A stretch of DNA of 21,667 nt, taken from positions 1 through 21,667 of the forward strand of contig CABUZK010000030.1 of the NCBI GenBank assembly GCA_902496115.1, written 5' to 3'. The DNA comes from an uncultured Collinsella sp. (GTDB lineage: Bacteria > Actinomycetota > Coriobacteriia > Coriobacteriales > Coriobacteriaceae). Both the position numbers and the translations under genes were made by a program. The notes beneath the pieces were generated by a model. That model ran no database searches. It was not told the origin of the DNA and worked only from the letters and a program-made list of their open reading frames with translations. Shown one piece after another: positions 15,384 through 21,667 of the stretch (position 1 is the first letter of the stretch; each line of letters opens with the position of its first letter).

Positions 15384-15415
15384 CTGCTGAGTAATCGCTG
15401 ATGATAGGTTGACTG

Positions 15416-15525
15416 GGCCCCTTGGCCTTTAGTTTGCTACTGCGAACAGTCCTGCTCGCACGGAAAGCACATTAAGTGCTTTCCGGCTCGTGCGGAACTT
15501 GTATCAAACTAAAGGCCAAGGGGCC
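15416..15525 (+). repeat. Structured inverted-repeat element A with conserved core
   Basis: Arms 15416-15436 and 15505-15525 are perfect 21-bp reverse complements (GGCCCCTTGG... with ...CCAAGGGGCC). The core, 15446-15499, holds a 9-bp stem GGAAAGCAC/GTGCTTTCC around the loop ATTAA. Below it is a second CGCAC/GTGCG stem with GGCTC bulged on the 3' side. Element B carries the same core inverted. Strand is given as + because the core reads in the direction of the glycosyltransferase gene ending 32 bases upstream. Confidence 0.9.
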
Positions 15526-15554
15526 TCTGCCATAAGAATTGATTGTCAGGCAGC

Positions 15555-15603
15555 TGAATTTGAAGATCTTAGACGCGCGGTACACAGGGGCCTGGGCTGA
15601 AAG
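15555..15603 (-). pseudogene. Inverted remnant matching the glycosyltransferase 3' end
   Basis: The minus strand at 15555-15570 is identical over 16 bases to the last codons of the glycosyltransferase (15363-15378). Read in frame it gives YRASKIFKFS, against YRLASKIFKFN at the gene's end. Similarity fades within a few dozen bases upstream, and there is no start codon or full domain. It is either a relic of a second glycosyltransferase gene or an inverted duplication created with element A. Confidence 0.5.
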
Positions 15604-15618
15604 GGATCTTGTTGAGTA

Positions 15619-15743
15619 GGTTGTCCGGTGGGTCTTGGTTATGTTTGTCGCGAGTTCCGCACGAGCCGAAGAGCACTTAATGTGCTCTTCGTGCGAGCCA
15701 GGACTGTAGAGCAGCAAACATAACCAAGACCCATCGGACAACC
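15619..15743 (-). repeat. Structured inverted-repeat element B with conserved core
   Basis: Arms 15619-15647 and 15715-15743 are 29-base reverse complements with a single G-T wobble (15628 against 15734). They are unrelated to the arms of element A apart from the innermost GTTTG/CAAAC. The core at 15653-15707, read on the minus strand, matches element A's core except for one extra G and two paired changes that preserve the stem (GAAGAGCAC/GTGCTCTTC around ATTAA). It begins 12 bases past the P1 peptidase stop, in the same orientation as that gene. Confidence 0.9.
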
Positions 15744-15755
15744 GGACGAGCTAGT

Positions 15756-16757
15756 TTACTTCGCGGCGCCGGGGATGCCGTGGGAGGTTTTGGCGGTTTT
15801 GGCTCCGTTTACGATGGCGGTTTCCAGGGCTCTTATGGCGAGCATGCCCAGCTGGTCTAGGGGAACGGCGGCGCTTGCCTGGGCGCCCAGTTTGGCGCTG
15901 GCGAGGGTGTAGATGGTGTCGCCGTCGTTGGTGGTGTGTGTGGGGCGGATGGCGTGCGCGTAGGCGTCCGCGGCCATCTGAGAGACCTTGGTGGCCTGGG
16001 CCTTAGCGAGCTCCACGTTGGTGACGATGCAGCTGATGGTGGTGTTGGTGCGGTCGAGCGGCATCTGCATGGAGCCGGCGGCGGCAAGGGCGGCGAGCTC
16101 CATGTCGACGATCTGGTCGCTATCGGCTGCGGCGCGCATGCCGGCCACCCACTCGCCAGTGGCCGGGTCGACGACGTTGCCGCAGGCGTTGACGGAGACC
16201 ACGGCGCCCACCTTGACGGGGCCGAGTGCCACGGCGGCAGCTCCAAGGCCGGCCTTCATGCAGGTAGCAGGTCCCATGAGCTTGCCTACAGTGGCGCCGG
16301 TGCCGGCGCCCACGTTGCCCTGCTCGAGCGTGGCAGGGGTGTGGTCGAGCGCCTCGCGCACGGCAGCGATACCGGCCTCAATGTCGGGACGCACGGTGGG
16401 GTCGCCAAAGGCAAGGTCGAAGATGCAGCTCGAGCACACGATGGGCACCTGTGTGGGGCCGACGGGAAGGCCGATGCCGCGGCTCTCGAGTTCGCGGGCC
16501 ACGCCGCTTGCGGCTTCGAGGCCAAAGGCCGATCCGCCCGAAAGGCAGACAGCGTGGACCTTATCGACAGTGTTTTCGGGACGCAGCAGGTCGGTCTCGC
16601 GCGAAGCGGGAGCGCCGCCGCGTACGTCAACACCGCCGGTGGCACCCTCGGGCGCCACGATTACGGTGCAGCCGGTGCCAGCCTCCTCGTCCGTATAGTT
16701 GCCAAAGCAAAAGCCATCGACATTGCAAACATCGATGGCTTCGAGCGGTGTGTCCAT
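15756..16757 (-). CDS. P1/DmpA-family self-cleaving peptidase or amidase
   Basis: I start at ATG 16757 (333 residues), where GGAG sits 7 bases upstream. A longer open frame to 17042 just translates the opposite-frame end of the Maf gene. Family text includes GTGCTVIVAPEGATGGVDVRGGAP, HAVCLSGGSAFGLEAA, GNVGAGTGATVGK and GAVVSVNACGNVVDP. Members are Ntn-type hydrolases that cut themselves into two chains. The segment DRTNTTISCIVTNVEL (235-250) resembles the Asn-Thr autocleavage site known from NylC, predicting a new N-terminal nucleophile at Thr239. Substrates in the family are peptides, beta-peptides or amides; here it is unknown. No signal peptide is visible, so it is probably cytoplasmic. 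Confidence 0.88.
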   Translation of the reverse strand: MDTPLEAIDVCNVDGFCFGNYTDEEAGTGCTVIVAPEGATGGVDVRGGAPASRETDLLRPENTVDKVHAVCLSGGSAFGLEAASGVARELESRGIGLPVGPTQVPIVCSSCIFDLAFGDPTVRPDIEAGIAAVREALDHTPATLEQGNVGAGTGATVGKLMGPATCMKAGLGAAAVALGPVKVGAVVSVNACGNVVDPATGEWVAGMRAAADSDQIVDMELAALAAAGSMQMPLDRTNTTISCIVTNVELAKAQATKVSQMAADAYAHAIRPTHTTNDGDTIYTLASAKLGAQASAAVPLDQLGMLAIRALETAIVNGAKTAKTSHGIPGAAK

Positions 16758-16815
16758 ATTTTCTCCTATCGGTTTTCCGCCGGGCCTTATGCCCGGTCGG
16801 GATCCGTACGGTACG

Positions 16816-16849
16816 GCAAAATTGTAGGCGCTGGGGGATACCCGGCGCC
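16816..16849 (-). terminator. maf: Terminator after the maf gene
   Basis: GGCGCTGGG (16827-16835) pairs with CCCGGCGCC (16841-16849), a 9-bp stem with one G-T pair and a 5-nt loop. Read on the minus strand it starts 8 bases after the maf stop and is followed by TACAATTTTG. The T-run is modest. A second small hairpin, CCGGGC/GCCCGG, lies nearer the P1 start, at about 16783-16799. Confidence 0.6.
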
Positions 16850-16857
16850 AGATGCGA

Positions 16858-17439
16858 TTACGAGAGTTTTTGAATCGCGCGTGCGACGCGGGCGATGGGC
16901 AAGCCCACCACGTTGTAGAAGTCACCGGAAATATCGTGCACGAGCATGCGGCCGCCTGTGCCCTGGATGCCGTAGGCCCCGGCCTTGTCCATGGGTTCGC
17001 CGGAGGCGACATAGTGCTCGATCTGCTCTTCGGTAAGCTCATAGAACGTCACGTCGGTCACATCGACAAACGACAGACTCTCGGCGGCATGCGGAGCTGC
17101 AGCGTCGCCGGCTTTAACGATGCAGACGCCAGTTGCCACCTGGTGCGTGCGGCCCGAAAGCTCGTGGAGCATGGCGCGCGCCTCGTCCCCGTTTGCCGGC
17201 TTACCCAAAATCTTGCCATCGAAGGTGACGATGGTATCGGCCGCGACGGTCAGCTCATTGGGCTCGGCATGCTCGGCGGCGACGGCAGCAGCTTTAGCAC
17301 GCGCCAAGCGCTCGACGAGCGTAAGCGGAGCTTCGCCATCAAAAGGCGTTTCATCGATGTCTGCGGGAATTACGCGAATGTTATAGCCCGCCTCGCGCAT
17401 CAGCTCTATGCGGCGCGGCGATTGCGAAGCCAAGATCAT
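16858..17439 (-). CDS. maf: Maf-type nucleoside triphosphate pyrophosphatase
   Basis: The 193-residue protein begins MILASQSPRRIELMREAGY with the SxSPRR motif that binds the nucleotide phosphates. It continues with LARAKAAAVAAEH, the AADTIVTFDGKILGKP catalytic block, and DKAGAYGIQGTGGRMLVHDISGDFYNVVGLP at the C-terminus, all diagnostic of Maf/YhdE. These enzymes remove pyrophosphate from non-canonical or modified (d)NTPs, or in some cases dTTP/UTP, limiting misincorporation. The start codon overlaps the stop of the DJ-1 gene as ATGA, so translation is coupled, with GAGGGC in the end of that gene as a likely ribosome site. Confidence 0.95.
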   Translation of the reverse strand: MILASQSPRRIELMREAGYNIRVIPADIDETPFDGEAPLTLVERLARAKAAAVAAEHAEPNELTVAADTIVTFDGKILGKPANGDEARAMLHELSGRTHQVATGVCIVKAGDAAAPHAAESLSFVDVTDVTFYELTEEQIEHYVASGEPMDKAGAYGIQGTGGRMLVHDISGDFYNVVGLPIARVARAIQKLS

Positions 17440-17978
17440 AGTTGGATGCCCTCGGCGACCTTCTCGACGGCCTTTTCGCCGGCGAGCGTGCGCAACAGCT
17501 CCAAGGCAAAGGGGAGTGACTGTGCCATGCCACTGGCAGTGATGATATTGCCGTCTTGCGTGACTTTCTCGCCGGTATAGGTGCCCTCGGGGAAGCTCTT
17601 CTCAAAGCCGGGGAAGCACGTGGCGCGGCGTCCCTCGAGTAGACCAAGCTCGCCCAGGATAAACGGGGCGGCGCAGATGGCGGCAACGTGCTTGGTCGCG
17701 GCGAAATCGCAGACTACGTCGCAGACGCGCTGGTCGGCGCGCAGGTTGGTGGCACCGGGCAGGCCGCCGGGCAGCACGACGCAGTCGTACTCGTCAAAGT
17801 CGATCTCGTCAAAGAGCGCATCGCAGGTCACGGGAATCTGCAGCGAGCTTACGACCTCACGCGTGGGCATGATCGAGACGAGCGTGGCGCGCACGCCGCC
17901 GCGACGCATGACGTCGACCATGGTCAGGCATTCAATCGTTTCAAAGCCATCGGCGGCGAGAACGGCAACGCTGGGCAT
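17436..17978 (-). CDS. DJ-1/PfpI-family protein (YajL-like)
   Basis: I choose ATG 17978 (180 residues), preceded by AAAGGAA. A longer in-frame start at 18074 adds a basic stretch absent from the family. The nucleophile elbow AAICAAPFILGELGLL carries Cys102. Glu16 in GFETIECLTMVDVMRRGG aligns with the conserved Glu18 of human DJ-1, and VVLPGGLPGATNLR is the usual glycine loop. YajL/DJ-1 proteins are cytoplasmic stress-protection factors with debated deglycase or chaperone roles; the closest type is DJ-1/YajL rather than PfpI protease. It forms an operon with maf through a 4-base overlap, suggesting a shared damage-sanitising theme. Confidence 0.92.
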   Translation of the reverse strand: MPSVAVLAADGFETIECLTMVDVMRRGGVRATLVSIMPTREVVSSLQIPVTCDALFDEIDFDEYDCVVLPGGLPGATNLRADQRVCDVVCDFAATKHVAAICAAPFILGELGLLEGRRATCFPGFEKSFPEGTYTGEKVTQDGNIITASGMAQSLPFALELLRTLAGEKAVEKVAEGIQL

Positions 17979-18085
17979 GAGAGTTCCTTTCGTAAGGCGG
18001 CATACAATTAGCCGTCTTATACCCCGAAGACCTCCGCTTGCCACGCTCGATTTCCTAATGATTTTTCTGAGCAATGATTAAGTGG

Positions 18086-19399
18086 CTAGTTGCGCCTAAG
18101 GTGGACGACGGTCTCGCAGTGGAAGGTTTGCGGGAATAGGTCGACTGGCGTGATCTTTACGGGGGAGAAGGTGTCTTCTTCGACAAAGCGTTTGAGATCG
18201 CGCGCCAGGGTGGCCGGGTCGCAGCTCACGTAGGCGACATCGCGAGCACTCGTGCTGGCGATAAGGTCGATCGCCTCGGGGGCGAGGCCTGCGCGCGGCG
18301 GGTCGACCACCAAGACGTCGGCATCCTGGTCGGGGAACTCGCGCACGGCATCGCCACCGATGACGTCGACGTTGTCGAGTTTGTTGATCTCGAGGTTACG
18401 GCGCAGGTCGCGCACGGCCGGACCGTAGGCCTCGACGGCGGCAACAAAGTCGCAGCGGCGGGCGAGCGGCAGGGTAAAGGTGCCGGCACCGCAGTACAGG
18501 TCCACGGCAAGCTCGTCTTCCTGCGGGTCGAGCGCTTCCATGACAAGATCGATCAAAATCTCGGCACCCTTGGTGTTGACCTGGAAAAAAGACGGGGCAG
18601 ACAAGCGCATCTGACCCTCGGCGATATTCTCGGTCCATGAGCCCTCTCCGGCGAGCATTTCGACCTTGGAGACACGGCGGGCCTTCTTTTCGCCCTTGCT
18701 CATCACGCGCACGATGCTCGTGGGGTGAGCGGCGTCCGCCAGCACGCGGGAGACCTGCGAGCGCGGAAAAGAGCCTGTGGGCGTCCAGAGCGCGACCTCG
18801 AGTGCCTTGGTGCGGCGCGATGCGCGAATGCCCACGCGTTCGAGCCCCAAGTCATGGCTGCCGCTTAGATAGTTGAGTGCGCCGACGACCGATTTGAGCG
18901 CCTTCGGGAAGCGCTTATCGAACAGCGGGCACGTATCGACGGTCACGATTTTACTGGGGTCGACACCGTGCATGCCAAGGCGCATGCGACCGTTGACGAC
19001 GGTCGGTTCGAGCTCGATTTTATTGCGGTAGCCCCAGTCGTCCTTGGTGTGGCAGATGGGCTGCACCAACTCATCGACCTGCTCAGGAGCGAACTTGCCG
19101 ATGCGCTCGAGCGTGGAGCGCAGGTTTTGTTCCTTGGCGGCAAGCTGTGCCGTGCGCGAGAGGTTGCCCCACGAGCAGCCGCCGCAAATGCCAACGAAGG
19201 GGCAAGGAGGCTGAATGCGATCGGGGCTTGGCTCTAGAACCTCGGTGGTGCGGGCGCGCATGAACGACTTACCGTCCTGCACGATCTCGGCCTCGACGGT
19301 GTCGCCCGCCACGGCGCCCTGCACAAATACGGCCTTGCCGTTGTCGGCATGCGCCAGCCCGTCGGCGCCGTACGTCATCGATTCTATGGTGAGCTTCAT
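18086..19399 (-). CDS. 23S rRNA uracil-5-methyltransferase, RlmD/TrmA family
   Basis: From ATG 19399 the product is 437 residues; an earlier in-frame start at 19435 adds 12 unconserved residues. An N-terminal TRAM domain (1-55, MTYGADGLAHADNGKAVFV) is followed by the iron-sulfur cysteines Cys66-x5-Cys72-x2-Cys75 and Cys157 (VDTCPLFD), then the Rossmann methyltransferase domain. SAM-binding DLYCGAGTFTLPLA, DPPRAGLAPEAIDL and the catalytic Cys393 in YVSCDPATLARDL are intact. Such enzymes methylate C5 of a specific uridine in 23S rRNA (U1939 or U747 in E. coli numbering) or tRNA; the cluster favours RlmD/RlmCD over TrmA, but the target base cannot be read from the sequence. Confidence 0.93.
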   Translation of the reverse strand: MKLTIESMTYGADGLAHADNGKAVFVQGAVAGDTVEAEIVQDGKSFMRARTTEVLEPSPDRIQPPCPFVGICGGCSWGNLSRTAQLAAKEQNLRSTLERIGKFAPEQVDELVQPICHTKDDWGYRNKIELEPTVVNGRMRLGMHGVDPSKIVTVDTCPLFDKRFPKALKSVVGALNYLSGSHDLGLERVGIRASRRTKALEVALWTPTGSFPRSQVSRVLADAAHPTSIVRVMSKGEKKARRVSKVEMLAGEGSWTENIAEGQMRLSAPSFFQVNTKGAEILIDLVMEALDPQEDELAVDLYCGAGTFTLPLARRCDFVAAVEAYGPAVRDLRRNLEINKLDNVDVIGGDAVREFPDQDADVLVVDPPRAGLAPEAIDLIASTSARDVAYVSCDPATLARDLKRFVEEDTFSPVKITPVDLFPQTFHCETVVHLRRN

Positions 19400-19442
19400 A
19401 TCCCTGCCTGTCATTCGCGTTGTTGTCCGCACCATGGTAGCA

Positions 19443-19489
19443 GGGAAAAGCGCCCCGCATCTGAGGCTTTCCTCAAATGCGGGGCGCTT
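19443..19489 (-). terminator. Rho-independent terminator of ppk1
   Basis: AAGCGCCCCGCAT (19448-19460) pairs with ATGCGGGGCGCTT (19477-19489), and an inner GAGG/CCTC stem extends it. On the minus strand it is followed by TTTTCCC. It lies 23 bases after the ppk stop. Beside it, CTTCTACAAAC is repeated in tandem at about 19487-19510. Confidence 0.88.
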
Positions 19490-19512
19490 CTACAAACTGC
19501 TTCTACAAACGA

Positions 19513-21667
19513 CTATTTCGTCTTGCCGGTAATGAGCGTCTTAAGACCCAGGCCGATCAGGCCCAGGCCCATGCGCACGCGACCGGGGCGATGGCGCTCG
19601 ATGGCCTTGGTCTTGCCAGCGGGCTTATCGCGACGGGCGCTCGTCTCGGGTGCGGGCTTGGTGACCTGCGTCTCGGGCCGAGGTGCAGGTGCAGGCTCGG
19701 GCTCAATGACGGTCGCCTGGACCTCTTGGACCTTGGGTGCTACTGGCTGCGGCTCGGCCTCGGGGGCAGGTTCCGCCTCAATGACGGGCTCGGGCGCGGC
19801 CTCGGCGTTGCGATAGGCACGCTCCAGTAGAGCTTCCTGCGAGTTGAAGGGTTTCTCACCCTCTGCACGCTCTACGGGGACCCAGGTGCCGTCGCTCGTG
19901 AGGCTGCGGGCCTTCACGTTGTCGCGCAGCTGCATGCCCATGTACTCGTGCACCAGGGCACGGCAGGTGGGGTCGAGCACGGGGAAGGCGATCTCCACGC
20001 GGTGTTCGGTGTTGCGCGTCATCATGTCTGCCGAGCTCAGGTAGATCATGTCCGAGTCCACGCCAAAGGCATAGACGCGCGCATGCTCCAGAAAGCGTCC
20101 GACGATGGAGCGAACGTGCACGTTCTCGGTCTTGCCGGCAACACCCGGCTTGAGGCACGAGATGCCGCGGATGATCATGTCCACGCGCACGCCGGCACAC
20201 GATGCCTCGGCAATCTTGTCGATGACCTCGCGGTCGGTAAGCGAGTTGAGCTTAAAGAACACGCGGGCGGGCTCGCCGACAAGGGCGCGTTGAATCTCGC
20301 GGTCCAGACCGCGCATGATGAGCGGCTTGAGGCCCACGGGCGCCACGCCCAGGAATCGGTAGTCGCCGCGCAGGTTGCCCAGCGACAGGTTGCGGAAGAA
20401 CAGGTTGGCGTCCTCGCCGATACCGGGATGGGCGGTCATGAGCATAAAGTCACTGTAGAGCTTGGCCGTCTTCTCGTTAAAGTTGCCGGTGCCCAAAAGC
20501 GTCAGACGGGTAAGCGCCATGCCCTCGCGATAGGTGAGCTGGCAGATCTTGGAGTGGCACTTAAAGCCCTCGGAGCCGTAGATAACGGTGCAGCCGGCCT
20601 CTTCCAGACGCTCGGCCCACTCGATGTTGTTCTGCTCGTCAAAGCGGGCGCGGAGCTCCATGAGTACCGTGACCTCTTTGCCGTTTTCGGCAGCATCGAT
20701 GAGCGACTCGCACAGGCGGCTCTGTTTGGCCACGCGGTAGAGCGTGATGCGCAGCGAGATGCACTCGGGGTCGTAGGCTGCTTCGTGCACCAGGTCCAAG
20801 AACGGGTTCATGGCCTCGTAAGGGTAAAAGAGCAGCTTGTCGTGCTGCAACACCTGCTCGCGGATGGAGCGGGCCATATCGATGGTGGGGTTTGGCTGCG
20901 GCTTAAACGGCGTAAAGAGCAGCTCGTTGCGTAGGTGTTCGGGAATCTTGCCCTCAATGCCAAAGACGTAGCCCAGGTCAAGGGGGATATCGCATGTAAA
21001 CACCGAGCGACGCGAGAGCTCGAGCGCTTTGCGGATGGTCTTGAGCGTTGGCTTCTCGAGTGAGCCCGATACGGCGAGCACCACCGGCTGCAGGCGCAGA
21101 CGCTTCTTGAGGATGCGCTTCATGTGCTGGCGGTAGTCCTCTTCCTCTTCGACGCCCTCGCCGTCCGGGTCGATATCGGCGTTGCGGGTGACTCGGATGA
21201 GCGCGCGGTCGAGTGGCTTGTAGGAGCCAAAGCAACTGTCCAGGCAGGCGAGGATGACGTCCTCGAGCAAGATGTAGGAGTAGGTGCCGGTGGGCGAGGG
21301 GATCTCGACCACGCGGTTCATCGAGGCGGGAATCTCGATAAGGCCCAGCAGGCTCTCCTCGTCAGTGACGCCGTCTAGGCCGCAAGCCAGATAGAGCGCG
21401 CCGTTGCGCAGGTTGGGGAAGGGGTGGCGCGGGTCAATGACCAATGGTGAGATAACCGGCGACACGTAGGCCTGGAAGTAGCGGGTTACAAAGGTGCGCT
21501 CCTCGGGCGTAAGCGAATCGATGCGGGCGCGGTGAACGCCCAGAGTGTCGAGCTTGCCCTCGATGCTCTTAAAGATGGACTCCCAGCGGGTAAGGAGCCC
21601 GGGCAGCTCGGCCATGACAGCATCGACCTGTTCGGAGGCGGTCATATTGCTCTTGTTGTCGACAGGC
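19513..21667 (-). CDS. ppk1: Polyphosphate kinase 1, N-terminus beyond window
   Basis: The frame stays open to the window edge, 717 full codons. The Met at 21645 is internal: the residues before it (PVDNKSN) continue normal Ppk1 sequence, and the first ~100 residues (N domain) are off-window. The enzyme transfers the gamma phosphate of ATP onto polyphosphate, reversibly. Numbering from the internal Met, the autophosphorylated His is His364 in GFKCHSKICQL and the second catalytic His is His521 in SIVGRFLEHARVYAF. GTGNFNEKTAKLYSDF and SSADMMTRNTEHRVE are also diagnostic. After about residue 614 comes a non-canonical tail of roughly 95 residues: an Ala/Pro/Glu-rich linker, then a basic stretch and a hydrophobic glycine-rich end (RMGLGLIGLGLKTLI). 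Confidence 0.95.
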   Translation of the reverse strand, partial: PVDNKSNMTASEQVDAVMAELPGLLTRWESIFKSIEGKLDTLGVHRARIDSLTPEERTFVTRYFQAYVSPVISPLVIDPRHPFPNLRNGALYLACGLDGVTDEESLLGLIEIPASMNRVVEIPSPTGTYSYILLEDVILACLDSCFGSYKPLDRALIRVTRNADIDPDGEGVEEEEDYRQHMKRILKKRLRLQPVVLAVSGSLEKPTLKTIRKALELSRRSVFTCDIPLDLGYVFGIEGKIPEHLRNELLFTPFKPQPNPTIDMARSIREQVLQHDKLLFYPYEAMNPFLDLVHEAAYDPECISLRITLYRVAKQSRLCESLIDAAENGKEVTVLMELRARFDEQNNIEWAERLEEAGCTVIYGSEGFKCHSKICQLTYREGMALTRLTLLGTGNFNEKTAKLYSDFMLMTAHPGIGEDANLFFRNLSLGNLRGDYRFLGVAPVGLKPLIMRGLDREIQRALVGEPARVFFKLNSLTDREVIDKIAEASCAGVRVDMIIRGISCLKPGVAGKTENVHVRSIVGRFLEHARVYAFGVDSDMIYLSSADMMTRNTEHRVEIAFPVLDPTCRALVHEYMGMQLRDNVKARSLTSDGTWVPVERAEGEKPFNSQEALLERAYRNAEAAPEPVIEAEPAPEAEPQPVAPKVQEVQATVIEPEPAPAPRPETQVTKPAPETSARRDKPAGKTKAIERHRPGRVRMGLGLIGLGLKTLITGKTK

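Larger units (their letters stand above)
15384..15755. other. Convergent gap between glycosyltransferase and P1 peptidase
   Basis: This 372-base gap is filled mainly by two inverted-repeat elements (A, 15416-15525; B, 15619-15743). Between them lies an inverted partial copy of the glycosyltransferase 3' end. No credible gene is present; a minus-strand open frame here is explained by the repeats. Confidence 0.75.

Noticed and set aside
15472..15741. Minus-strand 89-codon open frame between the two convergent genes
   Set aside because: It spans the two repeat elements and has no RBS. Its only recognisable piece, YRASKIFKF, comes from the inverted copy of the glycosyltransferase end.
15416..15743. 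Elements A and B as an insertion sequence or integron-type attachment sites
   Set aside because: There is no transposase or integrase nearby, no target duplications are evident, and the arms differ between copies, unlike IS ends. The attC comparison (imperfect palindromes with variable stems) is suggestive only; I see no core-site sequences to support it.
16758..17042. N-terminal extension of the P1 peptidase frame
   Set aside because: It lies within the maf gene in another frame; the GGAG-preceded ATG at 16757 gives the normal family length.
1..21667. tRNA, rRNA, CRISPR or known riboswitch
   Set aside because: I found no cloverleaf, ribosomal RNA motif, regularly spaced repeat array or recognisable riboswitch consensus.

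Overview
The window is high-GC bacterial DNA, tightly packed with ordinary chromosomal genes on both strands. Gene content, strong GGAGG-type ribosome sites and protein style (acetate fermentation genes, RNase D, ExoVII, a Glf/glycosyltransferase pair, Ppk1) suggest a gut Actinomycetota of the class Coriobacteriia, most like Collinsella. This is inference from familiarity, not a database match. I see no tRNA, rRNA, CRISPR array, transposase or phage gene.

Layout. 1-1043 (-): 3' truncated secreted C69-family dipeptidase. 1352-2371 (-): lipid/diacylglycerol kinase followed by a 30-residue one-helix membrane peptide and a terminator. 2470-4372 (+): ribonuclease D and a membrane zinc peptidase. 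4488-6248 (+): both subunits of exodeoxyribonuclease VII (xseA, xseB). 6404-6739 (+): HIT hydrolase. 6781-8951 (+): LysR regulator and MFS exporter, visibly more A+T rich than their surroundings. 9072-11593 (+): two tandem acetate kinase genes, each with its own terminator, facing phosphate acetyltransferase at 11945-12925 (-). 13157-15383 (+): UDP-galactopyranose mutase overlapping a family 2 glycosyltransferase. 15756-17978 (-): P1/DmpA-type peptidase, Maf pyrophosphatase and a DJ-1/PfpI protein. 18086-19399 (-): RlmD/TrmA-type RNA methyltransferase. 19513-21667 (-): polyphosphate kinase 1, 5' truncated by the window edge.

Metabolically the centre of the window is the Pta-AckA route (acetyl-CoA to acetyl phosphate to acetate plus ATP), with acetate kinase duplicated. 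The upstream copy has drifted at nucleotide-loop residues, and both copies carry Ala where the acetate pocket normally has Phe. The Glf/GT2 pair points to galactofuranose in a surface glycan.

The most unusual material is non-coding. Four long inverted-repeat elements lie in intergenic gaps (6270-6378, 11799-11929, 15416-15525, 15619-15743). Each has 21-34 bp arms that are perfectly or nearly perfectly complementary within the element but unrelated between elements. Two of them share a 54-55 nt core, placed in the same orientation relative to the gene each one follows. The hairpin stem of that core differs by two compensatory base-pair changes. None has a T-tract after its outer stem, so they are not ordinary Rho-independent terminators. 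They are my candidate for an undescribed structured element family.
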